From assembly GCF_024723825.1 (NCBI RefSeq), contig NZ_JANQBQ010000001.1:1054001-1118000 (forward strand): a stretch of 64,000 nucleotides of DNA, given 5' to 3'. Positions 10,725 through 19,802 of the stretch are shown here, one piece after another (positions within the stretch are counted from its first letter, which is position 1; the number at the start of each line of letters is the position of its first letter). Under the pieces are notes generated by a model. That model did not search any database and was not told the origin of the DNA. It saw nothing but the letters and a program-made list of their open reading frames with translations. This DNA is from Romboutsia lituseburensis (GTDB lineage: Bacteria; Bacillota; Clostridia; Peptostreptococcales; Peptostreptococcaceae). A program made the position numbers and the translations under genes.

Positions 10725-12368
10725 CTAAATTTCTACATAATCAAAAATATTATCTTTAAATTCTTTAATATTTTCTATAAAGTTATATTTATCTATGGAG
10801 AAATACACACTTTCAGCACACTTTATTTTATTTAAACGTATATTTTCTATTAATTTATTCAACCCTAGATTTTGTATAGTATCTGTTTTAAGTATACATT
10901 TATCTAAATCTATACTATCTACATATTCAAATTCTTTACCTTCATTTACTAAATTGAGTTGATTTTGATTAAATTTAAAAAAAGATTTTTTACCTATAAT
11001 ATTAGAATCCGTATATAAAGTAGCATTTATCATATCTTCAAAGTAATACTTTCCATAATAATTATTAGGTCTTAAAATACCTATATAATTAAACTTTGAT
11101 AAGTTATCAATTTTAAATTCTTTATTTTCATTGTTAAGTACAATTATATTTTTTTTAATATCTTCATTAACATTGACTTGTAATATTTTATTTCTTGTTA
11201 TAAATAAAATATTTTTGTATTTATACGTTTGATTATTATACATATTATTTATCATATAAAATTCATCCATTGTATCTACAACACTTATTACATATAATTT
11301 TTTCTTGTACTTGGGTATTTTTATATTTATTTTATCTAATATATATAATAGTCTTTTTTCATATGTATGATTATTTAATACTTCTCTTATTCCCTTTATT
11401 GACTTTTTATCATAGTAATAATTATCTTGTAAATTTTTAAATTCACTATCTAATTCTGTTAAGTCATCGCTTGCTACAGCCAAATCATTAAATATATTTT
11501 TTATACCAAGTGAATAAGTACTTATTACAGGTGTTCCACATGCAAGATATTCAAATACACGCCTTGAAAACATAGTAGGAGAATTTTTCACAATATTAAC
11601 ATTTATACCTATTTTATAGCCTTTATTAGCAATATATAATTTATCTACATCTAAATATCCTTTTATATATTGCTTAAAATCATCCGTATATTTATACCCT
11701 ATATTTAATGTATTGTAATGTCTATCATATATATCAAGACCTATATTTTCTATAGCAATGTCTAATATTTTTTTTAAGTCATCTCTTCTTTCTTTATATT
11801 TATATTTATAAAATGTTCCTGCAAAACAAGCCTTATTTATTCTTTCATTAGGTAATTTTATAGGATTGTGTATTTTAGGATTTGCTGCAAACAGTAAAAT
11901 ATAAACATTATTATTACTTAAATCTTGTTTATATCTCATTATAGAGTTTTCGTCTGTTGTAAATATATAATCAAATAATCTAGAAGTATTTAAAAACTGT
12001 TCATAATGAACTGGATCTTCTTTATTCCAAAATACGGTTGGAACTTTATTTTCTTTGCACCAACTTATTACTCGTTCTAAATCATTTAAATTTTCTCTTT
12101 TATTAGTATAAATTTTATTAGTCCACATGCCGTTATTTCCTCTCCATGCTGACTCTACTAACAATATATCTGGCTTATTCATCTGTAATTGGTTTATATA
12201 TTTATCTATATCTAAAATTATAAGTTCACATATTCCCTTATAACAACTCATTGTAAATGGATCAAATATACATGCTATTTTTAATTCTTCTATCTTTTTT
12301 ATTTCTTTGTTATTCATGTTTTTATCAGGTTCTTTACTTAACTTATATTCAGAATTAATTCTATTCAT
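10725..12368 (-). CDS. CgeB-like glycosyltransferase
   Basis: A 547-residue cytoplasmic glycosyltransferase. It has the CgeB-type pattern: an N-terminal strand and ACIFDPFTMSC (about residue 32), VFWNKEDPVHYEQF (about 116), CFAGTFY (about 180), DIYDRHYNT (about 212) and FSRRVFEYLACGTPVIST (about 268-285), which is the nucleotide-sugar binding end. A trailing domain of about 180 residues follows. The whole length parallels residues 1-530 of the giant enzyme at 3876-9338, so the two are paralogues. CgeB in Bacillus subtilis is needed for glycosylation of the outer spore layer. ATG at 12368 has an AGAGGT ribosome site. It heads the minus-strand arm, divergent from the LRR gene. Confidence 0.85.
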   Translation of the reverse strand: MNRINSEYKLSKEPDKNMNNKEIKKIEELKIACIFDPFTMSCYKGICELIILDIDKYINQLQMNKPDILLVESAWRGNNGMWTNKIYTNKRENLNDLERVISWCKENKVPTVFWNKEDPVHYEQFLNTSRLFDYIFTTDENSIMRYKQDLSNNNVYILLFAANPKIHNPIKLPNERINKACFAGTFYKYKYKERRDDLKKILDIAIENIGLDIYDRHYNTLNIGYKYTDDFKQYIKGYLDVDKLYIANKGYKIGINVNIVKNSPTMFSRRVFEYLACGTPVISTYSLGIKNIFNDLAVASDDLTELDSEFKNLQDNYYYDKKSIKGIREVLNNHTYEKRLLYILDKINIKIPKYKKKLYVISVVDTMDEFYMINNMYNNQTYKYKNILFITRNKILQVNVNEDIKKNIIVLNNENKEFKIDNLSKFNYIGILRPNNYYGKYYFEDMINATLYTDSNIIGKKSFFKFNQNQLNLVNEGKEFEYVDSIDLDKCILKTDTIQNLGLNKLIENIRLNKIKCAESVYFSIDKYNFIENIKEFKDNIFDYVEI

Positions 12369-12434
12369 TAAATTCCTACCTCTTTAACATATTTTAAATA
12401 AATTCATTCTAAATGGTTACATGTATTTCTTAAT

Positions 12435-12443
12435 TATATTATG
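12435..12443 (-). promoter_or_regulatory. Possible sigma-K -10 element upstream of CgeB-like gene
   Basis: On the minus strand the bases read CATAATATA, matching the sigma-K -10 consensus CATANNNTA about 65 nt before the start codon at 12368. The AC of the -35 element is not found at exactly 16-17 nt, so this is weaker than the divergent match at 12517-12543. Chance matches are common in such A+T-rich DNA. Confidence 0.3.
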
Positions 12444-12516
12444 TTAATTAAGTTATAAATGCCACTAACATTATAAATATTAAATAATTTACATTATCAA
12501 TTTATATAAATTAAAC

Positions 12517-12543
12517 ACTTTTATTCAAAAAAAACATATTATA
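12517..12543 (+). promoter_or_regulatory. Sigma-K-type promoter for LRR/glycosyltransferase operon
   Basis: AC at 12517-12518, exactly 16 nt, then CATATTATA at 12535-12543 matches the AC-N16-CATANNNTA consensus of the late mother-cell sigma factor. Transcription would start near 12550, giving a leader of about 43-50 nt. The match is complete at every consensus position, but A+T-rich background lowers its weight. Confidence 0.55.
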
Positions 12544-12592
12544 TTACTAGGTTGACAAATTTTAGTTAACTTTATTAATTTTGTAAAAGAAG

Positions 12593-14641
12593 GTGAGAAA
12601 AATAGCTAATCAAAATAGTTTTTTAAAAAAAATAAAAACATTATTTACATGTGATTCATCTGATTCTATTAAGCAAAGTAAACTATTGTCCATTGATAAT
12701 AGCTCAGCTAATGATGATCATGAAATTAGCGAAACAAATAATTTAAATCTAAGTTCTATACCAGATTATGAATTTCTAGATACCCCTACTAATGAAAAAG
12801 AGGTATCCAATGAGGTTTCATCTGAAGAAAATCTATCTAACACAGTTTCTTATTCAGATGTTACAATTCAATCTACACCTACACCATGTGTTAGACTTTT
12901 AGGCTCTAGAGGTAATTATTACACAACAGGAAAGAGACACTTATTATTTAAAGTAGATAAATCAAAGTTTAGCTATCCCGTACCAAAAAGCACAGATTTA
13001 TATTACTACCCTAATTTACCTATAATCCAAAGTTTAGAAACAACAGAAAGCATAAAAAATATGTCTAATACTACTGATATCACTTGTTCAAGTAAAAAAG
13101 TATCTGTGCCTATAATATTAGAATACAAAGAAATAAACTTTAAACCTTTTGTATCTTATAGTGTGGCCTTGTATGAACAAAAACCTACAACAACTCCACC
13201 TATTAATGATCCATTTAATATCAATAATTTAGATATATATTCTCTTGAAAATGATGCTTTATTCTTAACTCCGTTTCAAATGTGCTTCAATAAAAATGTC
13301 CCTAAATTTACACCCAATCAATTTTTAGTGGAAGTAACAGTTGTTTCTCCTTTAGGAGGAAAAGTATCTCCTACATGTGAGTTTGAAGATTATTATTTAT
13401 ATGAATTGGAAGTAGAAATTACTTTATCATTAGCTCCAGATGTTAACTTAAGTAGCATAAATCAAGATACTTTAGCTGTTTTAAATAAAAAATTAAATAA
13501 ACCTTTAAATAATACAATTTTTACTGTACTTGAGCTAGCTTCTGTAACAGAAATAAATTATGCTAACGTTACTAACTTAGACTATAATATATTTAAATAT
13601 CTTACATCTTTAATAGATTTAGATATATCTAATACAAATGCTCAAACAAATCCTAATTTCAATCAACTTAATAATTTGACTAGCTTACAAAATTTAATAG
13701 CTAGAGATAATAATTTTACGAATTTAACTCCATTTTTATCACTAACTAATCTTTTTGCTTCACTTAAAACTATTGATTTCGGTTTAGAAACAACTACATT
13801 ATTTAGCTTTGACCTTACTCAAAATGCATGCCTTGATATAACACCTTTAACGAACTTTATAGGACTAACTGGCTTAAGTTTAGCTAATAATTTAATTTGT
13901 AGCCTACCAGATACTATAGGTAATTTTTCTAATTTAAATACATTGAATATAGCTGGTACTGGTCTTATAGATTTCTCAAACTTATCTTTACTTGGAAATC
14001 TAACTCAATTAAATATAAGTAGTAATAATCTAAACACTCTACCTGAAAGTGTATTAACACTAGGAAATTTAACTTCATTAAAATTAGATAATAATAATAT
14101 TTCAGATTTAACTTCATTGTCTCAACTTACTAGCTTAAAAACTTTATCTATAGAGGGAAATCCTATAGACCCTACAAAAATAGGAAATATTCCTAATCTG
14201 GAGTTTTTAGATTTAACAAGTACTAATTTAACTACTGAAAAATTACTTGAACTTACTATACCAAGTTCATTAAAAACTTTAGTAATCTCTAAAAATGCTA
14301 TATATGATATATCTAATTTAGAAAAATACAGTATAAATGTAATAGCTAAAGACCAACTCATAGATTATGGAAATATATCACCTATAGAAATAGATTCTTC
14401 TGAACCATCTTATACATTTGTGTTAGAACTAGATTTTCTAAAGGACTTAAATGGAGATGATCCTTGTATTGATACTATATCTGAACCTGGAAAATGCTAT
14501 ACTGAAGAGAGTTGCAATTGCCAGTCTATAATATGGGAAAATGTATCAAGTACTACTCCTGCAGATTTAACATTCTCTACTTTTGATGATAATTTTACAG
14601 GAACGATTACATTATTACTTGTTACACCTATAATAGATTAA
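12593..14641 (+). CDS. Leucine-rich-repeat protein, no signal peptide, putative spore-surface glycoprotein
   Basis: A 682-residue protein of unrecognised family with three parts. An acidic Ser/Thr/Asn-rich N-terminus (about 1-95) is followed by a beta-rich region with scattered cysteines (about 95-300). About ten leucine-rich repeats of 22-23 residues then run from about 330 to 590 (for example LTQLNISSNNLNTLPESV and LTSLKLDNNNISDL), and a short Cys-containing tail closes the protein (about 620-682). There is no signal peptide or wall anchor. Together with CgeB-like neighbours and a sigma-K promoter match, this suggests assembly onto the spore from the mother cell, with the many Ser/Thr/Asn residues as possible glycan acceptors (inference). 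The GTG at 12593 lies inside a strong ribosome site; initiation at the ATA at 12602 is possible. Confidence 0.8.
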   Translation: MRKIANQNSFLKKIKTLFTCDSSDSIKQSKLLSIDNSSANDDHEISETNNLNLSSIPDYEFLDTPTNEKEVSNEVSSEENLSNTVSYSDVTIQSTPTPCVRLLGSRGNYYTTGKRHLLFKVDKSKFSYPVPKSTDLYYYPNLPIIQSLETTESIKNMSNTTDITCSSKKVSVPIILEYKEINFKPFVSYSVALYEQKPTTTPPINDPFNINNLDIYSLENDALFLTPFQMCFNKNVPKFTPNQFLVEVTVVSPLGGKVSPTCEFEDYYLYELEVEITLSLAPDVNLSSINQDTLAVLNKKLNKPLNNTIFTVLELASVTEINYANVTNLDYNIFKYLTSLIDLDISNTNAQTNPNFNQLNNLTSLQNLIARDNNFTNLTPFLSLTNLFASLKTIDFGLETTTLFSFDLTQNACLDITPLTNFIGLTGLSLANNLICSLPDTIGNFSNLNTLNIAGTGLIDFSNLSLLGNLTQLNISSNNLNTLPESVLTLGNLTSLKLDNNNISDLTSLSQLTSLKTLSIEGNPIDPTKIGNIPNLEFLDLTSTNLTTEKLLELTIPSSLKTLVISKNAIYDISNLEKYSINVIAKDQLIDYGNISPIEIDSSEPSYTFVLELDFLKDLNGDDPCIDTISEPGKCYTEESCNCQSIIWENVSSTTPADLTFSTFDDNFTGTITLLLVTPIID

Positions 14642-14648
14642 TTACAAT

Positions 14649-15368
14649 ATGAATATTGATGGATTTTCGATTGTTACAATTACTAAAAGGAAAAATTGTA
14701 TCTCTCGCTTAATTAAAAACTTTTTAGGGCAAGTAATTCCAAATAAAGAGTTGATAGTTGTTATAAATAACGACTCTATCAGCATTAAAGACTTCTATCT
14801 TTATACAAATTTATACAATAATATACAAGTATATAAATTATCTCAAAATATATCCCTTGGGATGTGCCTAAATTATGCTTGTAGTAAATCAAAATACAAT
14901 ATTATATGTAAATTTGATGATGACGATTATTATAGTCCTTATTATTTAAAAGAAGCAGAAAGTAAATTTTTAAATTATGACTGTGATATAGTAGGTAAAT
15001 TAAAAGCATATGTTTACTTATCAATGTATAATATGCTACTATTAAAAGTTAATAAAGTAGAAAATGATTATGTAACTACAGTTTTAGGATCTACTATATG
15101 TTTCAAAAAATCAATCTTAGATGATGTCAAATTTAAAGATGTTAATTGTTTAGAGGATAAATACTTTAATAGTGACTGCTTAAAATTAGGTTATAAAATA
15201 TATTCATCTTCTAGATATAACCATATCATATACAAACATAAAGATCCTAATGAACATACTTTTGCTAGTAATATACCATTTCTAATTAAAACATCAAAAA
15301 TTATAGAATCTAATGTTTCTTTTTATGATTGTTTTAAAATTGTAGATGAAAATAAAAAAATGAGCTAG
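14649..15368 (+). CDS. GT2-type glycosyltransferase, paralogue of the giant enzyme's C-terminus
   Basis: A 239-residue cytoplasmic glycosyltransferase of the GT-A type. It has FSIVTITKRKNCI near the N-terminus, then the ELIVVIN strand, ISLGMCLNYACSKSKYN, and the metal-binding motif CKFDDDDYYSPYYL (about residues 93-106). The same order of motifs, with many identical residues, is present in residues 1589-1823 of the giant glycosyltransferase, so one is likely a free-standing copy of the other's domain. It starts 7 nt after the LRR stop codon with no clear ribosome site, suggesting translational coupling. It probably glycosylates the LRR protein or extends its glycan (inference). The reading frame ends inside a bidirectional terminator. 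Confidence 0.82.
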   Translation: MNIDGFSIVTITKRKNCISRLIKNFLGQVIPNKELIVVINNDSISIKDFYLYTNLYNNIQVYKLSQNISLGMCLNYACSKSKYNIICKFDDDDYYSPYYLKEAESKFLNYDCDIVGKLKAYVYLSMYNMLLLKVNKVENDYVTTVLGSTICFKKSILDDVKFKDVNCLEDKYFNSDCLKLGYKIYSSSRYNHIIYKHKDPNEHTFASNIPFLIKTSKIIESNVSFYDCFKIVDENKKMS

Positions 15369-15389
15369 CTCTACTGAGATAGCTCATTT
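15354..15389. terminator. Bidirectional intrinsic terminator
   Basis: A 10-bp perfect stem (AAATGAGCTA at 15358-15367 with TAGCTCATTT at 15380-15389) has an A-run on the left and T residues on the right. It serves both the plus-strand glycosyltransferase and the minus-strand symporter. Confidence 0.85.
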
Positions 15390-15405
15390 CTATTTAAAAC
15401 CTTAT

Positions 15406-16818
15406 TTAAGCAGTTTTTTCTTCATTAACCACAACATTTTCTTTTGCGAAAGCTTCTTTATCTAACTTTCCAAGTGAGTTACCAACAGTTATAGCTGTTG
15501 TAGTAGCACCATTTACGTTTATCATGGTTCTACCCATATCAAGTATTGGATCTATTGCAAGTATTCCACCAGCTAATGGGAAGTATGCCCCAAGACCAAC
15601 ACCAGATACAACTACTGAAACTGCCATTGTAGCAGTACCAGGAAGACCAGCTATACCTAATGAACTTATAGTTATAACAACTAATAACATAACATAGAAG
15701 CTTATATCTTTATCTACACCAGCCATGTTAGCTATTGTTATAGCCATTAATGCAGGATATATACCAGCACATCCATTCATACCCATATTAGCACCTAAAC
15801 TAGCACTAAAACTTGCTACACCTTCATCAACACCTTGATTTTTAACAAGTTTATCTATAGTTACAGGTAACGTACCTAAACTTGAACGAGATGTAAATGC
15901 TAGTAATAAAGGTTCTGCAGCATTTTTTATATATGTTATTGGATTTAATCCATTTAATGTTATTATTATTAAGTGAACAACAAACAGTAAAGCTGTAGCT
16001 ATATAAAGTGCAGCAACAAATTGTACAACTGCTAGCATTGAAGATAATCCTCTAGCTGTTATAGTATTTGCAAGTAAAGCAACAACTGCATATGGCATAA
16101 ACTTTATAACAGTCATAGCAACGCTTACTATTATCTTATAGAATGCTTCTACTAAATCTATGAAAGGCGTTACAACATCCATATATTTCTTCTTCATTCT
16201 ATTTGTAGCTATACCTATGAAAGATGCAAATATTATTATTGCAACTATGTTACCCTCAGCCATAGATAAAACTGGATTTGCAGGTAATAATCCTCTTATA
16301 GTATCAACTAAAGGTACTATTTCCTTCATTTCTGGAGCTTCTATCCCACTTACATCAAATCCAACCCCTAATTTCATTACATTACCAACTACTATCCCTA
16401 TTATAGCAGCTAATGCAGTAGTTCCAAGTAACATTCCAAGAGTTCTGAAAGTTAAAGCTTGTAAATTGTCTCCTTCTTTCATGTTTATTATAACTCTTAT
16501 TATAGATACAAATACCATTGGAACAACTAACATTTTTAATAAATCCATGAATCCATATCCAAATAAACCATACCACTTACTTACCTCATTTAACCAAGTA
16601 ATCTCTGCTGGATTTTCTGGAAGCCCAGCTACAAATTGTATTATAACTCCTAATATAAGACCTATTACTGTTGCATATATTGTTCTTGTTGAGAACGCAA
16701 CTTTTTTCTTTTCAAATTGCTTGACAATAAAAAATGTTCCTATTAATACAGCTATAAATAATACCGTTTTAATATCTGTAATCATAAGAAACTGTGATAA
16801 AAACGAACTTTCTCCCAT
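15406..16818 (-). CDS. tcyP: Sodium/proton:L-cystine (dicarboxylate/amino-acid) symporter, TcyP-like
   Basis: A polytopic membrane transporter of 470 residues in the dicarboxylate/amino acid:cation symporter family, probably importing L-cystine. Diagnostic motifs are FTSRSSLGTLPV (re-entrant loop HP1, about 310-321), NMGMNGCAGIYPALMA (about 345-360) and ILDMGRTMINVNGATTT (about 422-438). The NGCAGIYPA and SRSS forms and the long N-terminal segment match Bacillus TcyP rather than GltP. The ATG at 16818 follows GGAGGAGAG. It stands alone, with the bidirectional terminator behind it and a 540-nt gene-free region in front. Substrate is inferred from family motifs; related members carry glutamate or aspartate. 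Confidence 0.85.
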   Translation of the reverse strand: MGESSFLSQFLMITDIKTVLFIAVLIGTFFIVKQFEKKKVAFSTRTIYATVIGLILGVIIQFVAGLPENPAEITWLNEVSKWYGLFGYGFMDLLKMLVVPMVFVSIIRVIINMKEGDNLQALTFRTLGMLLGTTALAAIIGIVVGNVMKLGVGFDVSGIEAPEMKEIVPLVDTIRGLLPANPVLSMAEGNIVAIIIFASFIGIATNRMKKKYMDVVTPFIDLVEAFYKIIVSVAMTVIKFMPYAVVALLANTITARGLSSMLAVVQFVAALYIATALLFVVHLIIITLNGLNPITYIKNAAEPLLLAFTSRSSLGTLPVTIDKLVKNQGVDEGVASFSASLGANMGMNGCAGIYPALMAITIANMAGVDKDISFYVMLLVVITISSLGIAGLPGTATMAVSVVVSGVGLGAYFPLAGGILAIDPILDMGRTMINVNGATTTAITVGNSLGKLDKEAFAKENVVVNEEKTA

Positions 16819-16837
16819 CCTTTACTCTCCTCCATGA

Positions 16838-17330
16838 TGTAAAATATTTTATCCTTAATATAATTACCCTCAAGTAAACTCTCAAAAACAACTTTGTTAA
16901 ATAATATTTTAACTAATTAGAATATTATTATTTTTAGCTTAAATTCCCCATATAGTATATATTTTTTTGTTAAAATATCATTTTTAGTTAACTATTTTAT
17001 TGTTTTTTCAAAATTTACTTTATTTACAGTTTCTATGATATATTATTAACATTTTAATGTCAATATTATTTTAATTTTTTTTTAGTTTTTTTAAGTTTTT
17101 TCTATATTTTATAAAGTTATTAAACCTTTTAACTTGTTTTTTAGGATGAAAATTCGTTTTCTTACTTTATTTTAGTTAATAAACTAATCATTTAGTAAAT
17201 TTTGACAACTTTATTTATTAAATTTTATATTATATATAAATAACATTTTATTTATTTTTAAAATAAGATACATTTTTGGCTATTTTAGCTTATATATTTA
17301 TATTAAATTCGAACTTTCAATGCCTCTAAC
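16838..17330. other. Gene-free A+T-rich intergenic region
   Basis: About 490 nt of very A+T-rich sequence between the symporter and a pseudogene. I see no open frame, RNA fold or repeat that I would defend. It must hold the symporter promoter on its left side. Confidence 0.6.
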
Positions 17331-17366
17331 AAAAAAAAGTATTGATTATTAAACCTATACTTTTTA
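17331..17366 (-). terminator. Intrinsic terminator after lytic transglycosylase remnant
   Basis: An 8-bp stem (AAAAGTAT with ATACTTTT) and a T-run on the minus strand follow the remnant's stop codon at 17384. Confidence 0.6.
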
Positions 17367-17383
17367 ATTTATAGAAATTAAAC

Positions 17384-17845
17384 CTATATATTTAATCCTG
17401 GATATAAATTTTTAAATATTTTTATATTTTTTTCAATCTTTGGAACATAGTATTCTTTAGCATAAGCTATTCTATCGATTTTATCATTTGATTCATTTCT
17501 TACATTCCATTCTTGAACCATTTTGCTTAAACCTTGGTCTTTAAATTTAGATAGATAGTATTACCCTAGCTTTAAGCTTGTTTTATTATAAGTTAAACCA
17601 CTAGGTTTAAAATTATTTATTTTTAATTCATTTGCTAATTTAACTGAAGATTCATCACTAAATCTTAATATACCGTTATTAGTATTTTTCTCATAATCTT
17701 TATCATCAAATCTTGATTCAAAGTGACCCATTGCTGCCAAAAGGTATGGATCAATATTATATTTTTTAGAAATAGTCTTTATTTATGATATATCTTTTAC
17801 TGGATATAAAGTTTATCTAACAAAAAATAATCCTATTACTAAAAT
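17384..17845 (-). pseudogene. Decayed lytic transglycosylase (SLT domain)
   Basis: Reading the minus strand in one frame gives a hydrophobic segment, then TISKKYNIDPYLLAAMGHFE (catalytic-glutamate region), ANELKINNFKPSGLTYNKTS, YYLSKFKDQGLSKMVQEWNV and the end NLYPGLNI before TAG at 17384-17386. The order resembles membrane-anchored soluble-lytic-transglycosylase proteins. Three TAA codons interrupt the frame: one after the hydrophobic segment, one shortly before TISKKYNID and one before YYLSKF. The GLMQ motif expected after the catalytic Glu is degraded. An intact member would cut peptidoglycan. It is clearly inactivated, and its terminator survives downstream. Confidence 0.75.
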
Positions 17846-17859
17846 ACACCTATAAATAC

Positions 17860-18150
17860 CATTATCCCTGAAGATGTAAATCCTTCCTTAAAAGCTGCAT
17901 AATAAGATAATGCTAAGCTAGAAGCTGATTTTCTATCCTCTCCTAAAGAATACTTTTCTGTTAATTTTAAAACTATTTTTTCAAATTCTTCGCCATCTTT
18001 TTGATTTGTTATATTGTATGTGTAATAATTTTTTATCTAAATCTGATTTAAGTTTTAATTTAATCTCTTTTCCATCGTTATTTACGTTTATAGTTAGTTT
18101 AGCGTCAAATACTCTCTCTTTAAGATATACATGAATAAACTCATCGTCTG
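17860..18150 (-). pseudogene. Fragment of a membrane protein, possibly an FtsX/BceB-type permease
   Basis: On the minus strand, one frame encodes DDEFIHVYLKERVFDAKLT followed by about 25 more residues. It then shifts frame to YNITNQKDGEEFEKIVLKLT, ALSYYAAFKEGFTSSGIMVF and a double stop. The spacing of a charged linker and then a hydrophobic segment beginning GIMVFIGVF recalls the loop and following helix of BceB-like ABC permeases; this is a weak guess. The fragment has no start codon, a frameshift and a truncated end. It lies between the lipase gene and the transglycosylase remnant, so this 750-nt stretch is a small gene graveyard. Confidence 0.5.
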
Positions 18151-18159
18151 CTATACTTC

Positions 18160-19110
18160 CTATCTATTTATCTCCTCTTCTAATTTATTTATTTTATTTA
18201 ACCAACTTAATACGTCTTTTATTACTTCATCTTTATTTATTTCATTTAGCATTTCATGCCTTCCATCTTTGTATAATTTACAGCTTACATTCTTTACTCT
18301 TAGGTTTTTATACTGCTTTTCCAATCTTAATACACCTTTTCCATTTTTACCTACAGGGTCTTTATCTCCTGACATTATATGTATAGGTAAATCTAGTGGT
18401 ATCTTCTTTATATTTTCCTTATCTTCTAATTCTTTTAAACCTTTTACAAAGTCTTCAAAGAATCCACATGTAAATAAAACTCCACAAAAAGGATCTCCTA
18501 TATATTTATCAACTTCTTTTTCATCTCTACTTAACCAATCAAAGTCAGTTCTAGGATATTTAAATCCTTTATTATTTCCTCCAAAAATTAAATTATCTAA
18601 CATTTTACTTCTATGTTTTCTTCCATTCTTATTTATTTCATATTTAATTATCTTTTGAGCTATATTTAATATAAACCCATGCTTTCCATTAGATCCAGAT
18701 AATATAAGACCATCTATTTTATCAGAGTATTTCATTATGTATCTTTGACTTGCAAAAGATCCCATACTATGTCCAAATAAATATATTGGTAAATGTTTAT
18801 TTTCTTGTTTTATTATGTCTGTAAGAATACTCATATCATCTACTAAATAAGTAAATCCATCTTTATCAGCTAAATATCCTACGTTTTCTATATCTTTTGC
18901 TGTTTTTCCATGCCCTCTATGATCATTTATATAAACTATGTATCCATTTTCAGTTAATATTTTAGCAAAATATTCATATCTTATTGCAGTTTCAGACATG
19001 CCATGAGCTATTTGTATACATCCTATAGGATTTATACTTTTAGGTTGCCATTTATATACATGTATATCTAGATTATCACTGCCTTTAAAATAAAATTTCT
19101 CACATTTCAT
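18160..19110 (-). CDS. Alpha/beta hydrolase (monoacylglycerol lipase / lysophospholipase type)
   Basis: A cytoplasmic serine hydrolase of 316 residues, probably cleaving monoacylglycerols or lysophospholipids. The oxyanion segment is IQIAHGMSETAIRY (about 32-45) and the strand VYINDHRGHGKT follows (about 57-68). The nucleophile elbow is GHSMGS (about 110), the acid probably lies in IMSGDKDPVG (about 250) and the histidine in KDGRHEMLNE (about 282-291). These fit the serine aminopeptidase S33/MGL-like group. The ATG at 19110 has a weak GGGAG site. It is a single gene with no clear terminator, running into the decayed region. Natural substrate unknown. Confidence 0.85.
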   Translation of the reverse strand: MKCEKFYFKGSDNLDIHVYKWQPKSINPIGCIQIAHGMSETAIRYEYFAKILTENGYIVYINDHRGHGKTAKDIENVGYLADKDGFTYLVDDMSILTDIIKQENKHLPIYLFGHSMGSFASQRYIMKYSDKIDGLILSGSNGKHGFILNIAQKIIKYEINKNGRKHRSKMLDNLIFGGNNKGFKYPRTDFDWLSRDEKEVDKYIGDPFCGVLFTCGFFEDFVKGLKELEDKENIKKIPLDLPIHIMSGDKDPVGKNGKGVLRLEKQYKNLRVKNVSCKLYKDGRHEMLNEINKDEVIKDVLSWLNKINKLEEEINR

Positions 19111-19236
19111 TTTATCTACGCTCCCAACTAATCTTATAATTTCTCTAATTATATCAAACTAACCTACTTTTTAATAGTCATTTTTCTAATTATTTAATTG
19201 TAAAATTAAAGAGAAAACAATTTATATAATCATAAA

Positions 19237-19737
19237 CTATTTCCTCTTTTTCTTTATACATTTCTTAGTTTTTACTTTTTTTGTTCTACTTAAATCAGCT
19301 ATTAGACTTTCTTCTCCTCCTGTTGTAGTTGATTCTATTGCTGCATTTTCAGCCCCATTTTGATTATTTTGTGTAGTAGCTTGTTTTACAGCTAGATTTC
19401 TTTGTGCTACTCCTCTTTTAGTTCTTATTAGAGCTAAATCAGAAGACATCATACTAAAAAATACAATCAGTAAATCTAAATCATTATCACTTAAATCATC
19501 ACCTATAGAAAATGCAGCTAGTGAAGCTAACAAGACATAATCTGCATAAGATAAATTTTCTAAACCTATATTAAGATTATTATTAGAGTTACTTGTAGCT
19601 TTATTTGAATCACAGTTAGAAGAATTTTTCAAAGAGTTATCGTTATTAGAATTTCCATTATTAGCGATTGTAGACGATTCTTGCGATGATTGTCTAGATC
19701 GAACTTTTACTTTTTTCTTTCTAACCTTTTCAGTCAT
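19237..19737 (-). CDS. Hypothetical Ser/Asn-rich protein with basic ends
   Basis: I do not recognise this 166-residue protein. Both ends are strongly basic (RKKKVKVRSR near the N-terminus, KKVKTKKCIKKKRK at the C-terminus). A low-complexity Ser/Asn/Asp stretch covers about residues 14-52, and a more ordered, acidic, helical-looking core lies at about 55-105 (LSYADYVLLASLAAFSIGDD). No signal peptide or membrane helix is evident. The start at 19737 follows AAGGGG with 8-nt spacing, and codon use is like its neighbours, so it is a real gene. Such composition is common in spore-coat or nucleic-acid-binding proteins, but nothing in the sequence decides this. Confidence 0.7.
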   Translation of the reverse strand: MTEKVRKKKVKVRSRQSSQESSTIANNGNSNNDNSLKNSSNCDSNKATSNSNNNLNIGLENLSYADYVLLASLAAFSIGDDLSDNDLDLLIVFFSMMSSDLALIRTKRGVAQRNLAVKQATTQNNQNGAENAAIESTTTGGEESLIADLSRTKKVKTKKCIKKKRK

Positions 19738-19802
19738 AAACTTTACCCCTTATGTATAATAAATAATACTCTTTAAATTTTATTCACTAAACATAAAACT
19801 TA

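Noticed and set aside
12552..12580. Sigma-A promoter (TTGACA) before the LRR gene
   Set aside because: No good -10 lies at 16-18 bp, and any start would fall almost on the ribosome site. The sigma-K match further upstream fits better.
16819..16900. CymR-type binding site before the cystine symporter gene
   Set aside because: A+T-rich segments resemble parts of the CymR motif, but I could not fit the whole consensus.
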